This document shows positions 53,670 to 63,457 of a DNA stretch of 64,000 nucleotides, piece by piece (the stretch's first letter is position 1; every line of letters begins with the position of its first letter). A program made the position numbers and the translations under genes. The stretch covers positions 1 through 64,000 of the forward strand of contig PHBQ01000002.1 in the NCBI GenBank assembly GCA_002841975.1, in the 5' to 3' direction. Source of the DNA: Candidatus Cloacimonetes bacterium HGW-Cloacimonetes-1. Lineage in GTDB: Bacteria > Cloacimonadota > Cloacimonadia > Cloacimonadales > Cloacimonadaceae. Under the pieces are notes generated by a model. That model saw nothing but the letters and a program-made list of their open reading frames with translations. It made no database searches and had not been told where the DNA came from.

Positions 53670-54639
53670 GAGTTGCTGTCCTCAGTTCAGCAAAGATCTG
53701 CTGCAGCTGTTTGATCCCCATAATACTACGGGGACCGGCTCTTTGGATCAGATCCGGATTGATATCTGCTTCAAAATAAACACGACGGTTCCGAATCGCC
53801 GGAATGCGTTGCCAACCCTTGCGAGAAAGCATATTGGGCAGCGTATCTTGGGAGTAACAGATGATGATGTCAGGGTTTGCTGCGACGACATCTTCCGGTT
53901 TTACCCGTGCATAGTCCCGCTCCAGAGTTCCAAAGATATTGTCTCCCCCTGCTGCCTCGATCAGTTCACCTACGAACGATTGATCGGAAACACTCATCAA
54001 GGGATCCCGATATATCTCGATATAGACCTTGGGACGGGCGTTGCCGGCGCTACTCTGCCTTGCCGTCTGAATAGCGGTTTGCATACTGTCTGCCAGTGCT
54101 TTTGCGCCTGCCTGCAATCCAGTGATATCGCCAACGTGGCGAATCTCGGAGATCATGCCTGCCAGGGATTTGGGATATATGGTCTCGACTTTGTAGCCCA
54201 GTTTGGCAAATTCGGAGGCAATGGCATCCTGCTCCAGACCTGTGCTAAAAATAACTGAGGGCTTGAGAGCATATATCTTTTCCTTGTTCAATGCACCAAA
54301 CTTACCTACTGATGGGATGGACTGCAGCTCCGCCGGATAGGTGCATTCATCTGTGATGCCCACGATGCGATCTGCGCCGCCAATGGCTGCCAGGATTTCC
54401 GCCACTTCCGGAGATAGCACCACGTAACGATCCTTCGAACTGCGATCAGCCGGTTTGCAAGACATCAGAATTGTTCCCAGCAGGAGGTATAACAATAAAA
54501 CTCTTGCAGGATTTAACAGAGCAGGAAAATGGTGTGCGAGTCGGCTGCTGAACCGGATTTTACTTTCCGGCAGGCTCTGAATACTTGTCACCCGGGTGCG
54601 GGGTTCTTGAGAAGTGTATTGTTGCATGTTCACATCCAC
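53662..54639 (-). CDS. ABC transporter substrate-binding lipoprotein (BtuF/FepB type)
   Basis: The 325-residue frame contains a lipoprotein signal (LLLYLLLGTILMSC, lipobox cysteine) preceded by about 40 unusual residues, so the true start may be an internal alternative codon. The mature domain matches class III binding proteins with a helical backbone: SPEVAEILAAIGGADRIVGI, TDECTYPAELQSIPSVGKFG and LKPSVIF, then PDIIICYSQDTLPNM. The pattern TDxCxYPxE resembles BtuF (cobalamin) as well as haem-binding proteins. It delivers its ligand to the permease encoded just downstream. It is divergent from an Omp85-like barrel gene with a palindrome between them (54676-54690). Confidence 0.85.
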   Translation of the reverse strand: MDVNMQQYTSQEPRTRVTSIQSLPESKIRFSSRLAHHFPALLNPARVLLLYLLLGTILMSCKPADRSSKDRYVVLSPEVAEILAAIGGADRIVGITDECTYPAELQSIPSVGKFGALNKEKIYALKPSVIFSTGLEQDAIASEFAKLGYKVETIYPKSLAGMISEIRHVGDITGLQAGAKALADSMQTAIQTARQSSAGNARPKVYIEIYRDPLMSVSDQSFVGELIEAAGGDNIFGTLERDYARVKPEDVVAANPDIIICYSQDTLPNMLSRKGWQRIPAIRNRRVYFEADINPDLIQRAGPRSIMGIKQLQQIFAELRTATHE

Positions 54640-54675
54640 AGTTTAAATGGGTAAAGTGACATAGGAAGGTCATCT

Positions 54676-54690
54676 ATTGTCAAGGACAAT
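54676..54690. promoter_or_regulatory. Short palindrome between divergent transporter and barrel genes
   Basis: ATTGTC (54676-54681), 3-nt spacer, GACAAT (54685-54690). It lies in the 126-bp divergent spacer and overlaps a TTGACA read on the minus strand. It could be an operator for both genes, but is short enough to be chance. Confidence 0.3.
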
Positions 54691-54765
54691 CTGAATTATG
54701 GTGTGTCTACACCGATAAACTGTTTATAATATCAGCAAAATGAATGAAGATTAGGATTAATATAG

Positions 54766-55839
54766 ATGAAAAAGATGATAATGATCTGGGGAATGTGGCT
54801 TGCAGTCTGGGGTTTCTTATGTGGAGATACAGTGCTTACGGGGTATCCATTTATTGCGTACTCCAGCGATACCGGGGTCATGGGTGGAGCCTTTGCCATC
54901 TGGCAAAAAGATCAGGGGACACCTGTAGCCAAGGTGTATCCGCGCAAAGTGTCTTTGCTCAGTAACGTGTTATACTCCCAAAAGCACCAATTTGCAGTGT
55001 TCCTGATTCCGGAATACTCCGCCACGAATGAAGATTGGAAATACAGTTCCGATCTCTATCTGGCAGATTGGCCGGATGATTATTATGGTACAGGTAACGA
55101 AACCAATAAAGACAATGTCGAGTCGTATACAGCCCGAGTGTTTAGAATCGAGAACAGCTATAGCCATCGGATATACCGAGATTTGACTGGGTCGATCACA
55201 TCGAACACCGGCTACCACCATCTGAAGAAAACAGTCCCCAATGGTTATCTGGAGGCAGATCCTCTCTTGGGCAAAGATCAATCTGTCTTTTCCGGCATCG
55301 GAGTGGGATTACTCCTGGATACCACCGATAGCAACAACTATCCTACGCGTGGCATCAAATACTCCGTAAACTATACAGCCTTTCGCAGCGAATTGGGTAG
55401 TGACTATGACTATGACATGTTTCGATACGATCTGCGGCACTATCTGCCGCTGACGAACAAGGTGGTATTTGCCACTCAGAGCGACCTCGTGATCAACGAG
55501 GGTGACGTCCCCTTTTACAATTATATGGAGCTGGGAAACCGTCTGCGGGCTTACAATTCCAAACGGTATGTCGAAAAGGTGCGTGTGGCACAGCGCTTTG
55601 AGCAAAGGGTAACTCCCTTTGAAGAGGGTTTCTTGGAACGAACGGGGTTTGTACTGTTTGGAGAGCTGGGGCAAGTGAGCCCCACTGTGGATAAAATCCG
55701 ATTGACAGATTGGCATTGGTCCACAGGATTTGGTTTTAGGTATGCGATTCTTACCGAAGACAGACTCAATCTGCGGATGGATTTTGGCTTTGGGGAAGGA
55801 GCTTTTAACTTTATCATAAATGCAAGGGAAGTGTTTTAG
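54766..55839 (+). CDS. Omp85/D15-like outer-membrane beta-barrel protein
   Basis: The 357-residue protein has a hydrophobic signal segment (MKKMIMIWGMWLAVWGFLCG) and then a barrel resembling the C-terminal D15/Omp85 domain: RGIKYSVNYTAFRSELGSDY, GNRLRAYNSKRYVEKV (compare the conserved LRGY), FGELGQVSP and a final GFGFRYAILTEDRLNLRMDF strand. No POTRA domains are present, so it is a stand-alone barrel rather than a BamA. It might assemble or transport outer-membrane cargo, or pass lipids. It is divergent from the BtuF-type gene, which could point to a joint role in uptake, but this is only positional. Confidence 0.7.
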   Translation: MKKMIMIWGMWLAVWGFLCGDTVLTGYPFIAYSSDTGVMGGAFAIWQKDQGTPVAKVYPRKVSLLSNVLYSQKHQFAVFLIPEYSATNEDWKYSSDLYLADWPDDYYGTGNETNKDNVESYTARVFRIENSYSHRIYRDLTGSITSNTGYHHLKKTVPNGYLEADPLLGKDQSVFSGIGVGLLLDTTDSNNYPTRGIKYSVNYTAFRSELGSDYDYDMFRYDLRHYLPLTNKVVFATQSDLVINEGDVPFYNYMELGNRLRAYNSKRYVEKVRVAQRFEQRVTPFEEGFLERTGFVLFGELGQVSPTVDKIRLTDWHWSTGFGFRYAILTEDRLNLRMDFGFGEGAFNFIINAREVF

Positions 55840-55914
55840 GAAGTAGCCACCCATTCTGCATGTAGTGTTCCGGGCTGTGGCTATTCTCTGTTCCTCCCCA
55901 TATTTGGAGTGGAT

Positions 55915-58809
55915 ATGCCTGTTATCAAAGCAATTGATCTGTCTGATGACATTATAGTTGCGTCTTTACAAGAAGTGTCTGATGGTGCTGTTTTAATCTA
56001 TCCAACCAAGAGTTCCGCCCAGCTTGCCATGCAAATGTATCAGCCCAGCTGGAACCTGGAACATGTTCACTTTTGGACAATGGAAGAATTCAAGTCCCGC
56101 GTGATCGTCCCCGATGCAGCCTACTTGCAGGATGAGAAACGCCTGCTCTGCCTGTATCAGGTGTTGAGCGAAGAAGATAAAGAGAGCTTTCACATCAACA
56201 ACTATGATGATGTAATCGAATGGGGCAGGCATTGGTTTGATTTCTTTACGGAACTCTGTGAAGAAGATCTGAGCCCTGAGACCCTCCAAAGCAAGGTCAG
56301 TCAAAACGAATTCTACCTCCAAATCTGGCAAGAGAACTATATTGGCCGTATCCTGGACATCCGGGACAGATATCAGAGCCTTGTGAATAGCAAGCAGTTC
56401 ACGGACAAGATCTTCTACTACGACCTCGCGCACTACCGGCCGATACCTGGCTTTGAAACATATATATTTGTAAACCAATACTACTACACGGCTTTGGAGC
56501 GTAAGATTATCGAGCGCTTGGAAAATGCCGGCAATAGAGTAACTATCCTCTTTCATGGTCAAGCCGATTGGATAGATCCCTCCACTCTAAAAAGCAAACC
56601 CTTCGATATCGAGGCAGTAATCCGCAGCAAAAAACACCGCATGCAGAATCTCACCGTTCACGAATTGCAAAATCAGGATCAGATGGTGCTGCACTTTTTA
56701 TCCAAACGAGACGCTTCCCAGCCCCGAAATGTGTTAGTCGATCGCAGATTTTCCACCGAAGCCTATCAGAGCTTGTTTGATCCCCGGGACTTCGCCTATC
56801 CCATGCCACACAGCATCGTGGAAACTCCCCTCTATCAGATGCTCGTTTGCATCGGGGAACATCTGGAGTCCTTGATCATCGAATCCGAGCTAATCTATAT
56901 CCCGATCAATCAGATCTTTACAGCCCTCAGTCAGGAGTGGTTTATCAAATACTATTGCCCGGATTGGACGCACATCGAGCAAAGCCTCTTACTACGGGAA
57001 TTGAGCGTATTGACCGAAGACGACTATTTGTATCTGGATCTGGACCTCGATGTTTTTGACCCCAAAGACCATCCGGAGCGTTCACACTATCTCCGTACCA
57101 TGCTCCGCCCCCATTTTGCCTTGCTTCGGCAGTTCCTGCAGATCCGATCCATAGTGGCACTGTCCGACCTTTTTGACAATCCCGATGGCATTGTGCTCCG
57201 CCAGATTATCCCATCAGATCTCTTTGACTTTACCGATATCTGTGGCCAGTTTTACGAGCGTCTGGCAAACTTCCGCGCCATCGAGCACTTGAAGATTGTG
57301 GAACAGTGGGATAGCATCTTTGCCGGAGACAGCAAGTCGGTGGCTGCCGGACTGATCCGCTTGTTCCTGCAATACCTCCGCACGGCACAGATCAAGCTTC
57401 CCAGCGATCTGGACAGAAGCCCGAGTTATACCATTAGCTCCTTGCTGGATACTCGCAACCAATCCTACGACAGCGCCGTGATCTTCCACGCCATTGAGGG
57501 AGAATTGCCGTCGAATCCGGCATCGGTATGGCTACTCAACGAAACACAACGGCGGTTTTTGGGGCTGAAGACCTGGGACGATGTGCGTGACTGGGAACGT
57601 TATTACTTCCTGCGCCTGGTCTTTTCCACCCCTACAGTGGATATCTATAGCTACAAAAACCAGGAGAACGATGTCGAAATCAGTTCCTTTGTGAGCGAAC
57701 TGATGCACTATACAGATACTCCTATCCACGATGACGGCGAGCCTGGCAAGGGCTCACTGAAGCTCCCTATTGCCTCGCTGTATCACAGTTTACTGGATTC
57801 CACTTCCCTGGAGCAACACACCACTGCAGATCAGGCTTTATCCTTACAAAGCCTGAGTGATAGCACGATTTGCGACCACAAGCTAGTGAACAAAGATGCA
57901 TTCTTTACCATTCCGGTGGATATCAGCACGGATTTTGGGAAGTCACATGAACTCCGCATGAGCTACTCCAGCTTGGATGCCTTCCTCAAAAACCCCTTTG
58001 CCTGGTACATCACGCGCTTCAAGCGCATCCGGGAGCGTAATACCGAAGTTATGGAGACCACTACTCGCAAGTTCTTTGGCACAGTATTGCACCGCTTTAT
58101 CGGGACAATCTTGCATGACTATATCGGTAAGCATCCCGGCGTATTCATCCCGGATCCTGCCTTCCTGCAGGAAGACTATTTGCAGACCAGCCTGCTGAAT
58201 ATTCTCAACGGCAAGGAATTCCGGTACAAGATCCCCAAAAACTACAATCGGGATTTCCTCTTTGAAATCATGGCCCCCAGTTTGATCACTTCCGCGATCT
58301 GGGTTTTTGAAGAATTCTTGTTCCGGATTCCGGGACTGGAGCATGCCAAAGTCGATGTCATCCCCGAAGACCTGGGAGACCATAACCAAGCACCGGTGTA
58401 TAAGCTCATGATCGCAGCCGATGCCAACTCGGTAAGCGTCAAAATCCACGGCAGGGCAGATCTGCTGATCGAGACCACTGACCGCAAATATATCATAGAT
58501 TTTAAGACCGGTAAAGGCTCCCTCGATCAATTGATCGTATATGAACTGTTTTATTATATCCTGGAGCAGAAAGACCCAGTCCTCTTTGAAATCGAATCCA
58601 TGATCTGTAACATCTTTGATATGACCAGAGAAAGCCAGCACTTTAGCGAAGACAAGAGGAGTGATCTGATCTGCAAAGTAGAGAAACAGTTATCCGGCAT
58701 CCTCAAATATGGATATCAACAGGCACGTAAAGTGTCGGAACGCAAAACCCTGATCAATATTAGTAGAGCCGATCTGTTTAGCGGCAGCATTGGAGCCGAA
58801 AATGAATAA
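55915..58809 (+). CDS. addB: AddB-like RecB-family nuclease subunit
   Basis: The ATG at 55915 has TTTGGAG upstream; the GTG at 55909 overlaps that site. The 964-residue protein has a degenerate UvrD-like N-terminal and middle part (PTKSSAQLAMQMYQP; VIFHAIEGELPSNPASVWLL near 525-545). A C-terminal PD-(D/E)xK nuclease follows, GRADLL with D849 and IIDFKTGKG with D862 and K864. No intact Walker A motif is visible. With AddA it should form a double-strand-break end-processing helicase-nuclease, equivalent to RecBCD. The stop overlaps the AddA start by 8 bp. Cysteines of the AddB iron-sulfur cluster are not evident. Confidence 0.82.
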   Translation: MPVIKAIDLSDDIIVASLQEVSDGAVLIYPTKSSAQLAMQMYQPSWNLEHVHFWTMEEFKSRVIVPDAAYLQDEKRLLCLYQVLSEEDKESFHINNYDDVIEWGRHWFDFFTELCEEDLSPETLQSKVSQNEFYLQIWQENYIGRILDIRDRYQSLVNSKQFTDKIFYYDLAHYRPIPGFETYIFVNQYYYTALERKIIERLENAGNRVTILFHGQADWIDPSTLKSKPFDIEAVIRSKKHRMQNLTVHELQNQDQMVLHFLSKRDASQPRNVLVDRRFSTEAYQSLFDPRDFAYPMPHSIVETPLYQMLVCIGEHLESLIIESELIYIPINQIFTALSQEWFIKYYCPDWTHIEQSLLLRELSVLTEDDYLYLDLDLDVFDPKDHPERSHYLRTMLRPHFALLRQFLQIRSIVALSDLFDNPDGIVLRQIIPSDLFDFTDICGQFYERLANFRAIEHLKIVEQWDSIFAGDSKSVAAGLIRLFLQYLRTAQIKLPSDLDRSPSYTISSLLDTRNQSYDSAVIFHAIEGELPSNPASVWLLNETQRRFLGLKTWDDVRDWERYYFLRLVFSTPTVDIYSYKNQENDVEISSFVSELMHYTDTPIHDDGEPGKGSLKLPIASLYHSLLDSTSLEQHTTADQALSLQSLSDSTICDHKLVNKDAFFTIPVDISTDFGKSHELRMSYSSLDAFLKNPFAWYITRFKRIRERNTEVMETTTRKFFGTVLHRFIGTILHDYIGKHPGVFIPDPAFLQEDYLQTSLLNILNGKEFRYKIPKNYNRDFLFEIMAPSLITSAIWVFEEFLFRIPGLEHAKVDVIPEDLGDHNQAPVYKLMIAADANSVSVKIHGRADLLIETTDRKYIIDFKTGKGSLDQLIVYELFYYILEQKDPVLFEIESMICNIFDMTRESQHFSEDKRSDLICKVEKQLSGILKYGYQQARKVSERKTLINISRADLFSGSIGAENE

Positions 58810-61800
58810 ACCTTTTATCCGCATCATTACTGCCAGTGCCGGCACCGGCAAGACCTATCGCCTCTCCCTGGAGTATATCGGGCTCGTAATCCAATACTAT
58901 GAACATCCCGAGTTTAAGATCGACAACATTCTGGTCCTCACTTTTACCAAAAAGGCAACTGCCGAGATCCGGGAACGCATCTTTAGCCAGATGCAAATAA
59001 TGCTGTCCAAAGACCCGAAAGATGAAAAAGATCGCAATGGATTGATCGAAAACTTGCGCACCATCGCTCCCGGTGACGCCAAACAACTCAGCCTCAGCGA
59101 GACCAATATCCTGATCTCCGCCTATAATGAACTATCCTTTAACAAGAATCTCTTGCAGGTGATGACGATCGACTCCTACATCAATTCCATCTTCCGTAAC
59201 TTGGTACGTCCCGTGCGCAGTATAGACAATTTTGAGATCGACGAACTGGCTATCGACAAGCGTATGCCATATCTCATGGACTTTGTGATGAAGCCCGTGT
59301 TCCGGCACCGCATCCAGGATCTGCTGCGCCGCAAAGTGAGCCCTTCCCTGGACGAATACAACAAGTTCTTTATCTCGATGATCAAAGAACGCTGGCTGCA
59401 CTACATGATCACCAAACGCAATGTGACCCAGGATGCCAGTTCCTTGTGCTCTCAATTTTTAGCACCAGATACTTGGGATAGCAAAGCCACCGAGAGCTTC
59501 ACCGCTTTCTTTGCAGCGATGAACAGCATCATCGCAATCATCAAGACCCGTGCCCTGGATCCGAAAAACCTCGCCAAACCCTTGGATGATTTCTTCAATA
59601 AAGGATTCCGGGAGTTATTTAGTCAATTCCCCGAGTCCTTCCCCGAACTTGATGCCGGACTTAAGTCCATTACATCCACCCCCTTGCTATGCTACAAGCT
59701 CCTCAAGACATTGGATAAAACGTTTTGGAACATGACAAAGTTCCCTGCAAAGACTTGCAGCACCGAAAGAGAGCAACTCACTATTCACTATGAAAACAGC
59801 GTCAAACATCTGGCCAACTACCTAGTCTATTGCCTCTTTTTACCGGAACAACATGAGATCCTCAAGATCTGGGAAGATATCCTCACGGAGTACGACAACC
59901 TGATATATCGCTATAAAAACATGACTTACGACGATGTGTCGTGGTTCACCTTTGAAGCTCTCTTCAGTTCTTATCCTCCTCTCTTTAATGCCGAGGATGA
60001 GGCCGTCGCCACGGAGTTTTACCACTTTCTGTCCCACCGTAGCCGTTTCATCCTGATCGACGAGTTTCAGGATACCTCACTGCTCCAATTTAACATCCTC
60101 TGCCCCATTATCGAGGAAGTGACTTCCGGCATCGGCAGCAAGCCTTTTGGCGGTGCAGTCGTGGTGGGTGATGAAAAACAATCGATCTTTAGCTGGCGAG
60201 GCGGAGAGCGGGATCTGCTATTGAACTTACCCAAGATGTTCGGCAGCTCCAAGACTATCGAGACCGCAGAGCTTGTGAGCTGCTGGCGCAGTAGCCCCAC
60301 GCTGATAAGATTTGTGAATAGCATCTTTAGCAACAAGGGTATCCACGAATACCTGAATACCAATGGTATGACCTGGAAGTATCCCCCCATTCAATACCAG
60401 AGAGATGATCTTGAAAGCCTCACCGAGATTCAGCTCTGCATCCAATCCTACCAGACCAAGGGTGCATCAGTTAAAACCACGAACGACGAGGTTTTCCGGA
60501 TGTTCATCAACGAGATGGTGAAACCCAACCTCACATCAGATTGCAAGAAGACCGCCATCCTCTGCCGCAAGGGTAAAGATCTCACCGAGATTCAGAACCT
60601 TTTGGATGAACTGGAGGTCAGCAGCATCTTCCAGCCTTCCGCTTCCCTGCTGGAACACGCCCTGGTACAGCCCCTGCTGTCCTGGCTGCGCTTTATAGCC
60701 TATCAGGATTGGCTGGAATTCTTTGCCTTCCTGCGCTCCGATTATGTGATGCTCAATGCCATTCAGCTCAAAGAGTGCATTGAAACCGTCAGTGCTTACG
60801 ACAAGGCTGTGCGGATCTGTCTGCAGGAAGATAGTCCAATTCCGGAAATTGACTTCTCGGCTCTGCCTTTGGTACAAACGCTGTTTGAGATTGCAATGGC
60901 TTCCGCCGCTGATAGTATCCACCAAAAGTGCCTGCGCATCATCGAACTATGCCAGATCCAGGATAAACTGAGCGAACGAGATTACCTCAATCTCCACAGC
61001 TTCCTCTCTGTCATTCAAGAATATGAACTGAACAACAGCGACAACGGCGCCTCCATCCCCAGTCTGATCCAATACCTGCAGGACAATAAAAAGCAGAGCT
61101 TTATGCAGCAACGCTCCATTGATCTGGACAAGAGTCTGGAACTGCAAACCATTCACAAATCCAAAGGTCTCGAATACGACCGTGTATTTGTGTTTTACAA
61201 TCTCAGTGGCAAAGCCTCGGATGCCAGCTTGAAGCTCCGTCCCTACATCGATTATGCCGGAGATGATTTTAAAAACCTGCGCGACTTTGCCCTCAGCCTT
61301 CATTACAAAGATATTTTGGCAAAATCCGGTTTTGGATCTATCATCACCACAGACGCAAAGCGCTCCCTGCTGGAAGAGATGAACACTCTCTATGTAGCCT
61401 TTACCCGTGCCAAAACCAAGCTCCATATCTTTTTTACCTACGACCACAGCAGCGAGTGGGACATCTATCTGGAAGCTAAATCGAGCTCTTCCCCCAGCCT
61501 CCCCCTACTCTTGGCAGATGCCTGCCGCAGCTATATGATAGATCATGCAGAGACGACAGATTACCATACCTGGTCTCTGCGCAAAACCCCTCCCCCGCCT
61601 GCAAAGATAGTTCAGGATGATTCCCATACTGCAGATCCAGAAAAGCCTGAAGCAAAGAAAGTGGCTGATATACCCAGGATATGTCTCCCGGATTGGCAGC
61701 CTCCGCGACCGGATTTTACCGATGCGGTTGCCACACTTATAAACCACAAGCAAGTCTGGCTGATAGATCGAGCCAATCTGACCGGTAATATTGTCCATTT

Positions 61801-62194
61801 CTACCTGTCTTGCCTGGCACACAATACCGACTCTGAAATTGCCGATGCCAAAGACCGCACGATTTTGCAATATTGCGGGATCCTCAGCGTCACCGAGATC
61901 AAAGACATCCTGAGCCGTGCCACCACAGCCTTGAAGCCTTATGCCAGAATCTTCGAGCCCAAATACGACCGCGTGTTCACCGAGTTCAGTGTCTGGAACC
62001 AGGGACGGGAGTATCGCATAGACCGCTTTATGGTGGATACTGCAGCCAAAGATGTGCAGGTCATAGATTTCAAAACCGGTGGCATCGAGGATCGGCAGCA
62101 ACTGGATCACTATGTATCCATGCTCTCGGGATTACCTGCTTTCCAGGGCAAAGGCTATAGCTTCCGCGCCGAGTACATTAGTCTCTCATTATAA
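58802..62194 (+). CDS. addA: AddA-like UvrD-family helicase-nuclease
   Basis: The ATG at 58802 (MNKPFIRIITASAGTGKTYR) has TTGGAG at a good distance; the TTG at 58790 is part of that site. The 1130-residue protein has Walker A (ASAGTGKT, K17), ILVLTFTKKATAEIRERI (motif Ia), LIDEFQDTSLLQF (motif II), VVVGDEKQSIFSWRGGERDL (motif III), TIHKSKGLEYDRVFVF (motif V) and NTLYVAFTRAKTKL (motif VI). The C-terminus has a PD-(D/E)xK nuclease, with IDRFMVDTAAK and VIDFKTGG. This is the AddA architecture: DNA-end resection for homologous recombination. It is encoded 8 bp into the end of addB and is probably co-transcribed. Confidence 0.9.
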   Translation: MNKPFIRIITASAGTGKTYRLSLEYIGLVIQYYEHPEFKIDNILVLTFTKKATAEIRERIFSQMQIMLSKDPKDEKDRNGLIENLRTIAPGDAKQLSLSETNILISAYNELSFNKNLLQVMTIDSYINSIFRNLVRPVRSIDNFEIDELAIDKRMPYLMDFVMKPVFRHRIQDLLRRKVSPSLDEYNKFFISMIKERWLHYMITKRNVTQDASSLCSQFLAPDTWDSKATESFTAFFAAMNSIIAIIKTRALDPKNLAKPLDDFFNKGFRELFSQFPESFPELDAGLKSITSTPLLCYKLLKTLDKTFWNMTKFPAKTCSTEREQLTIHYENSVKHLANYLVYCLFLPEQHEILKIWEDILTEYDNLIYRYKNMTYDDVSWFTFEALFSSYPPLFNAEDEAVATEFYHFLSHRSRFILIDEFQDTSLLQFNILCPIIEEVTSGIGSKPFGGAVVVGDEKQSIFSWRGGERDLLLNLPKMFGSSKTIETAELVSCWRSSPTLIRFVNSIFSNKGIHEYLNTNGMTWKYPPIQYQRDDLESLTEIQLCIQSYQTKGASVKTTNDEVFRMFINEMVKPNLTSDCKKTAILCRKGKDLTEIQNLLDELEVSSIFQPSASLLEHALVQPLLSWLRFIAYQDWLEFFAFLRSDYVMLNAIQLKECIETVSAYDKAVRICLQEDSPIPEIDFSALPLVQTLFEIAMASAADSIHQKCLRIIELCQIQDKLSERDYLNLHSFLSVIQEYELNNSDNGASIPSLIQYLQDNKKQSFMQQRSIDLDKSLELQTIHKSKGLEYDRVFVFYNLSGKASDASLKLRPYIDYAGDDFKNLRDFALSLHYKDILAKSGFGSIITTDAKRSLLEEMNTLYVAFTRAKTKLHIFFTYDHSSEWDIYLEAKSSSSPSLPLLLADACRSYMIDHAETTDYHTWSLRKTPPPPAKIVQDDSHTADPEKPEAKKVADIPRICLPDWQPPRPDFTDAVATLINHKQVWLIDRANLTGNIVHFYLSCLAHNTDSEIADAKDRTILQYCGILSVTEIKDILSRATTALKPYARIFEPKYDRVFTEFSVWNQGREYRIDRFMVDTAAKDVQVIDFKTGGIEDRQQLDHYVSMLSGLPAFQGKGYSFRAEYISLSL

Positions 62195-62240
62195 GATGTA
62201 GAGTAGCATTGGCAAAACTGGCGACCCCTATTCTGTGAAA

Positions 62241-62345
62241 CGGGCGAGCGCAACTCGCCCCTACTTCAATCCGGGGTGACTCCCTCGTGATCCCCTCGTG
62301 AAGCCCTTGTCGGCACCTGGGAATTGCCCCGTAAGTGCCACGTTG
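62241..62345 (+). repeat. CCCTCGTGA-family intergenic repeat, copy E (full length)
   Basis: Starts with a GGGCGAG/CTCGCCC hairpin (62242-62260), then CCTACTTCAATCC, and tandem CCCTCGTGA units, like copy C. It shares 417 bp of gene-free DNA with the 151-bp MITE-like element. Confidence 0.9.
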
Positions 62346-62404
62346 TGACAAGACATTATATTAAGACTGGCATTGTTTGTGTTACGAAAGTCCTGAAACG
62401 GCTC

Positions 62405-62555
62405 GTAACGCTGGCTTCAGCCGGCAGTTTCGCCGGATTTATCCGGCTTTTAGGATTAGCAATACCTAATGCTCTACATGGCTAAAACCATATCATTTTT
62501 TTGTAGTCCAAAACCATCTGAAGCTGGTGAAACTACCGGCTGAAGCCAGCGTTAC
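62405..62555. mobile_element. MITE-like element, 151 bp, with 27-bp terminal inverted repeats
   Basis: The ends (62405-62431 and 62529-62555) are inverse copies with one mismatch, starting GTAACGCTGGCTTCAGCCGG. The interior is AT-rich and non-coding. No transposase is present, and target-site duplications are not clear, so the mobile nature is inferred from structure. Confidence 0.55.
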
Positions 62556-62611
62556 AGTCTGTGAGGTTGTCACTTACATAGTTTGTGTCATGTTAAAGAG
62601 TTGTACTCGGG

Positions 62612-63451
62612 TCACTGCACTTTGTAGTTGCGGATTATGTAGATAAATCCCGCAAAGAGTATGACCAGCAAGACCAAAAACACAATGATATTGGAGAGTG
62701 TCACCAACGGATCATGATGCAGATACATCATCAGGCTCATACTATTCACCGCCAGGATCTGGGTCACGAAAAAGCCATAAAACAAAAATTGGATTGCATA
62801 AGATTGGTTGGGACGTGTCCATAGCAAGTAGATACTGATCAACCCCAAGGGGAGGCAAAAGCCCAGATCTATTGTACGCACCAGCCAAAAAGCAGTCGGA
62901 GCGATATCATATCCCCTGGTTGTACCTGTATTCATCACCTCAACGATTTCCTTGATCCACATACTGGCAAAGATCAATAAAAACAACACATAAAAGACAG
63001 AATAGAGTCGCAAACTGCCTTTTCGGAAGGTGTTTGTTACTTTTTTGGGGAATGCGGACAAGCAATATAGCATGATGATCAAGCCTCCCACGATGACAGC
63101 CAAGAAGTAAAAGAAATAGTTCTGACTGTTACCCACATAGTCCGGAGCCATCCATTCCCAACCTAAGGCATAGCTAATGGCATAATAAAACAGGTATAGA
63201 GGAGTCATGATCAGCAGATAGACTCCCATCCTCTTTTTTGCCAGCAACAAGATGCCACCGGCAATTAAGATCCCACTCAGGACAAACATATTGACAATGT
63301 CTTGCCCCAATAGCTGATTTACCACTGTCGCATGGGTTTTAAACTGTATCAGGTCCAGGAACAGGGGACCCAGATATCCCAGATAGATCAGGATAAAACC
63401 TATTATCATCGCAATCGCGGCTACAAATACTCGTTCAAATTTGTCAATCAT
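62612..63451 (-). CDS. Polytopic membrane protein of unknown function
   Basis: The 279-residue protein has eight predicted membrane helices: for example FVAAIAMIIGFILIYLGYLG (about 10-30), NMFVLSGILIAGGILLL, FFYFLAVIVGGLIIMLYCLS and LSNIIVFLVLLVILFAGFIY (last). Charged residues lie mostly between helices, with no recognisable catalytic or transport motif. It begins 6 bp after the stop of the upstream oligoendopeptidase gene on the same strand, so it is probably co-transcribed. It may be a transporter or an integral accessory protein; no family name can be given. Confidence 0.7.
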   Translation of the reverse strand: MIDKFERVFVAAIAMIIGFILIYLGYLGPLFLDLIQFKTHATVVNQLLGQDIVNMFVLSGILIAGGILLLAKKRMGVYLLIMTPLYLFYYAISYALGWEWMAPDYVGNSQNYFFYFLAVIVGGLIIMLYCLSAFPKKVTNTFRKGSLRLYSVFYVLFLLIFASMWIKEIVEVMNTGTTRGYDIAPTAFWLVRTIDLGFCLPLGLISIYLLWTRPNQSYAIQFLFYGFFVTQILAVNSMSLMMYLHHDPLVTLSNIIVFLVLLVILFAGFIYIIRNYKVQ

Positions 63452-63457
63452 GTAATC

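Noticed and set aside
54640-54765. Cobalamin riboswitch before the BtuF-type gene
   Set aside because: The spacer is short and none of the conserved B12-box bases are visible.
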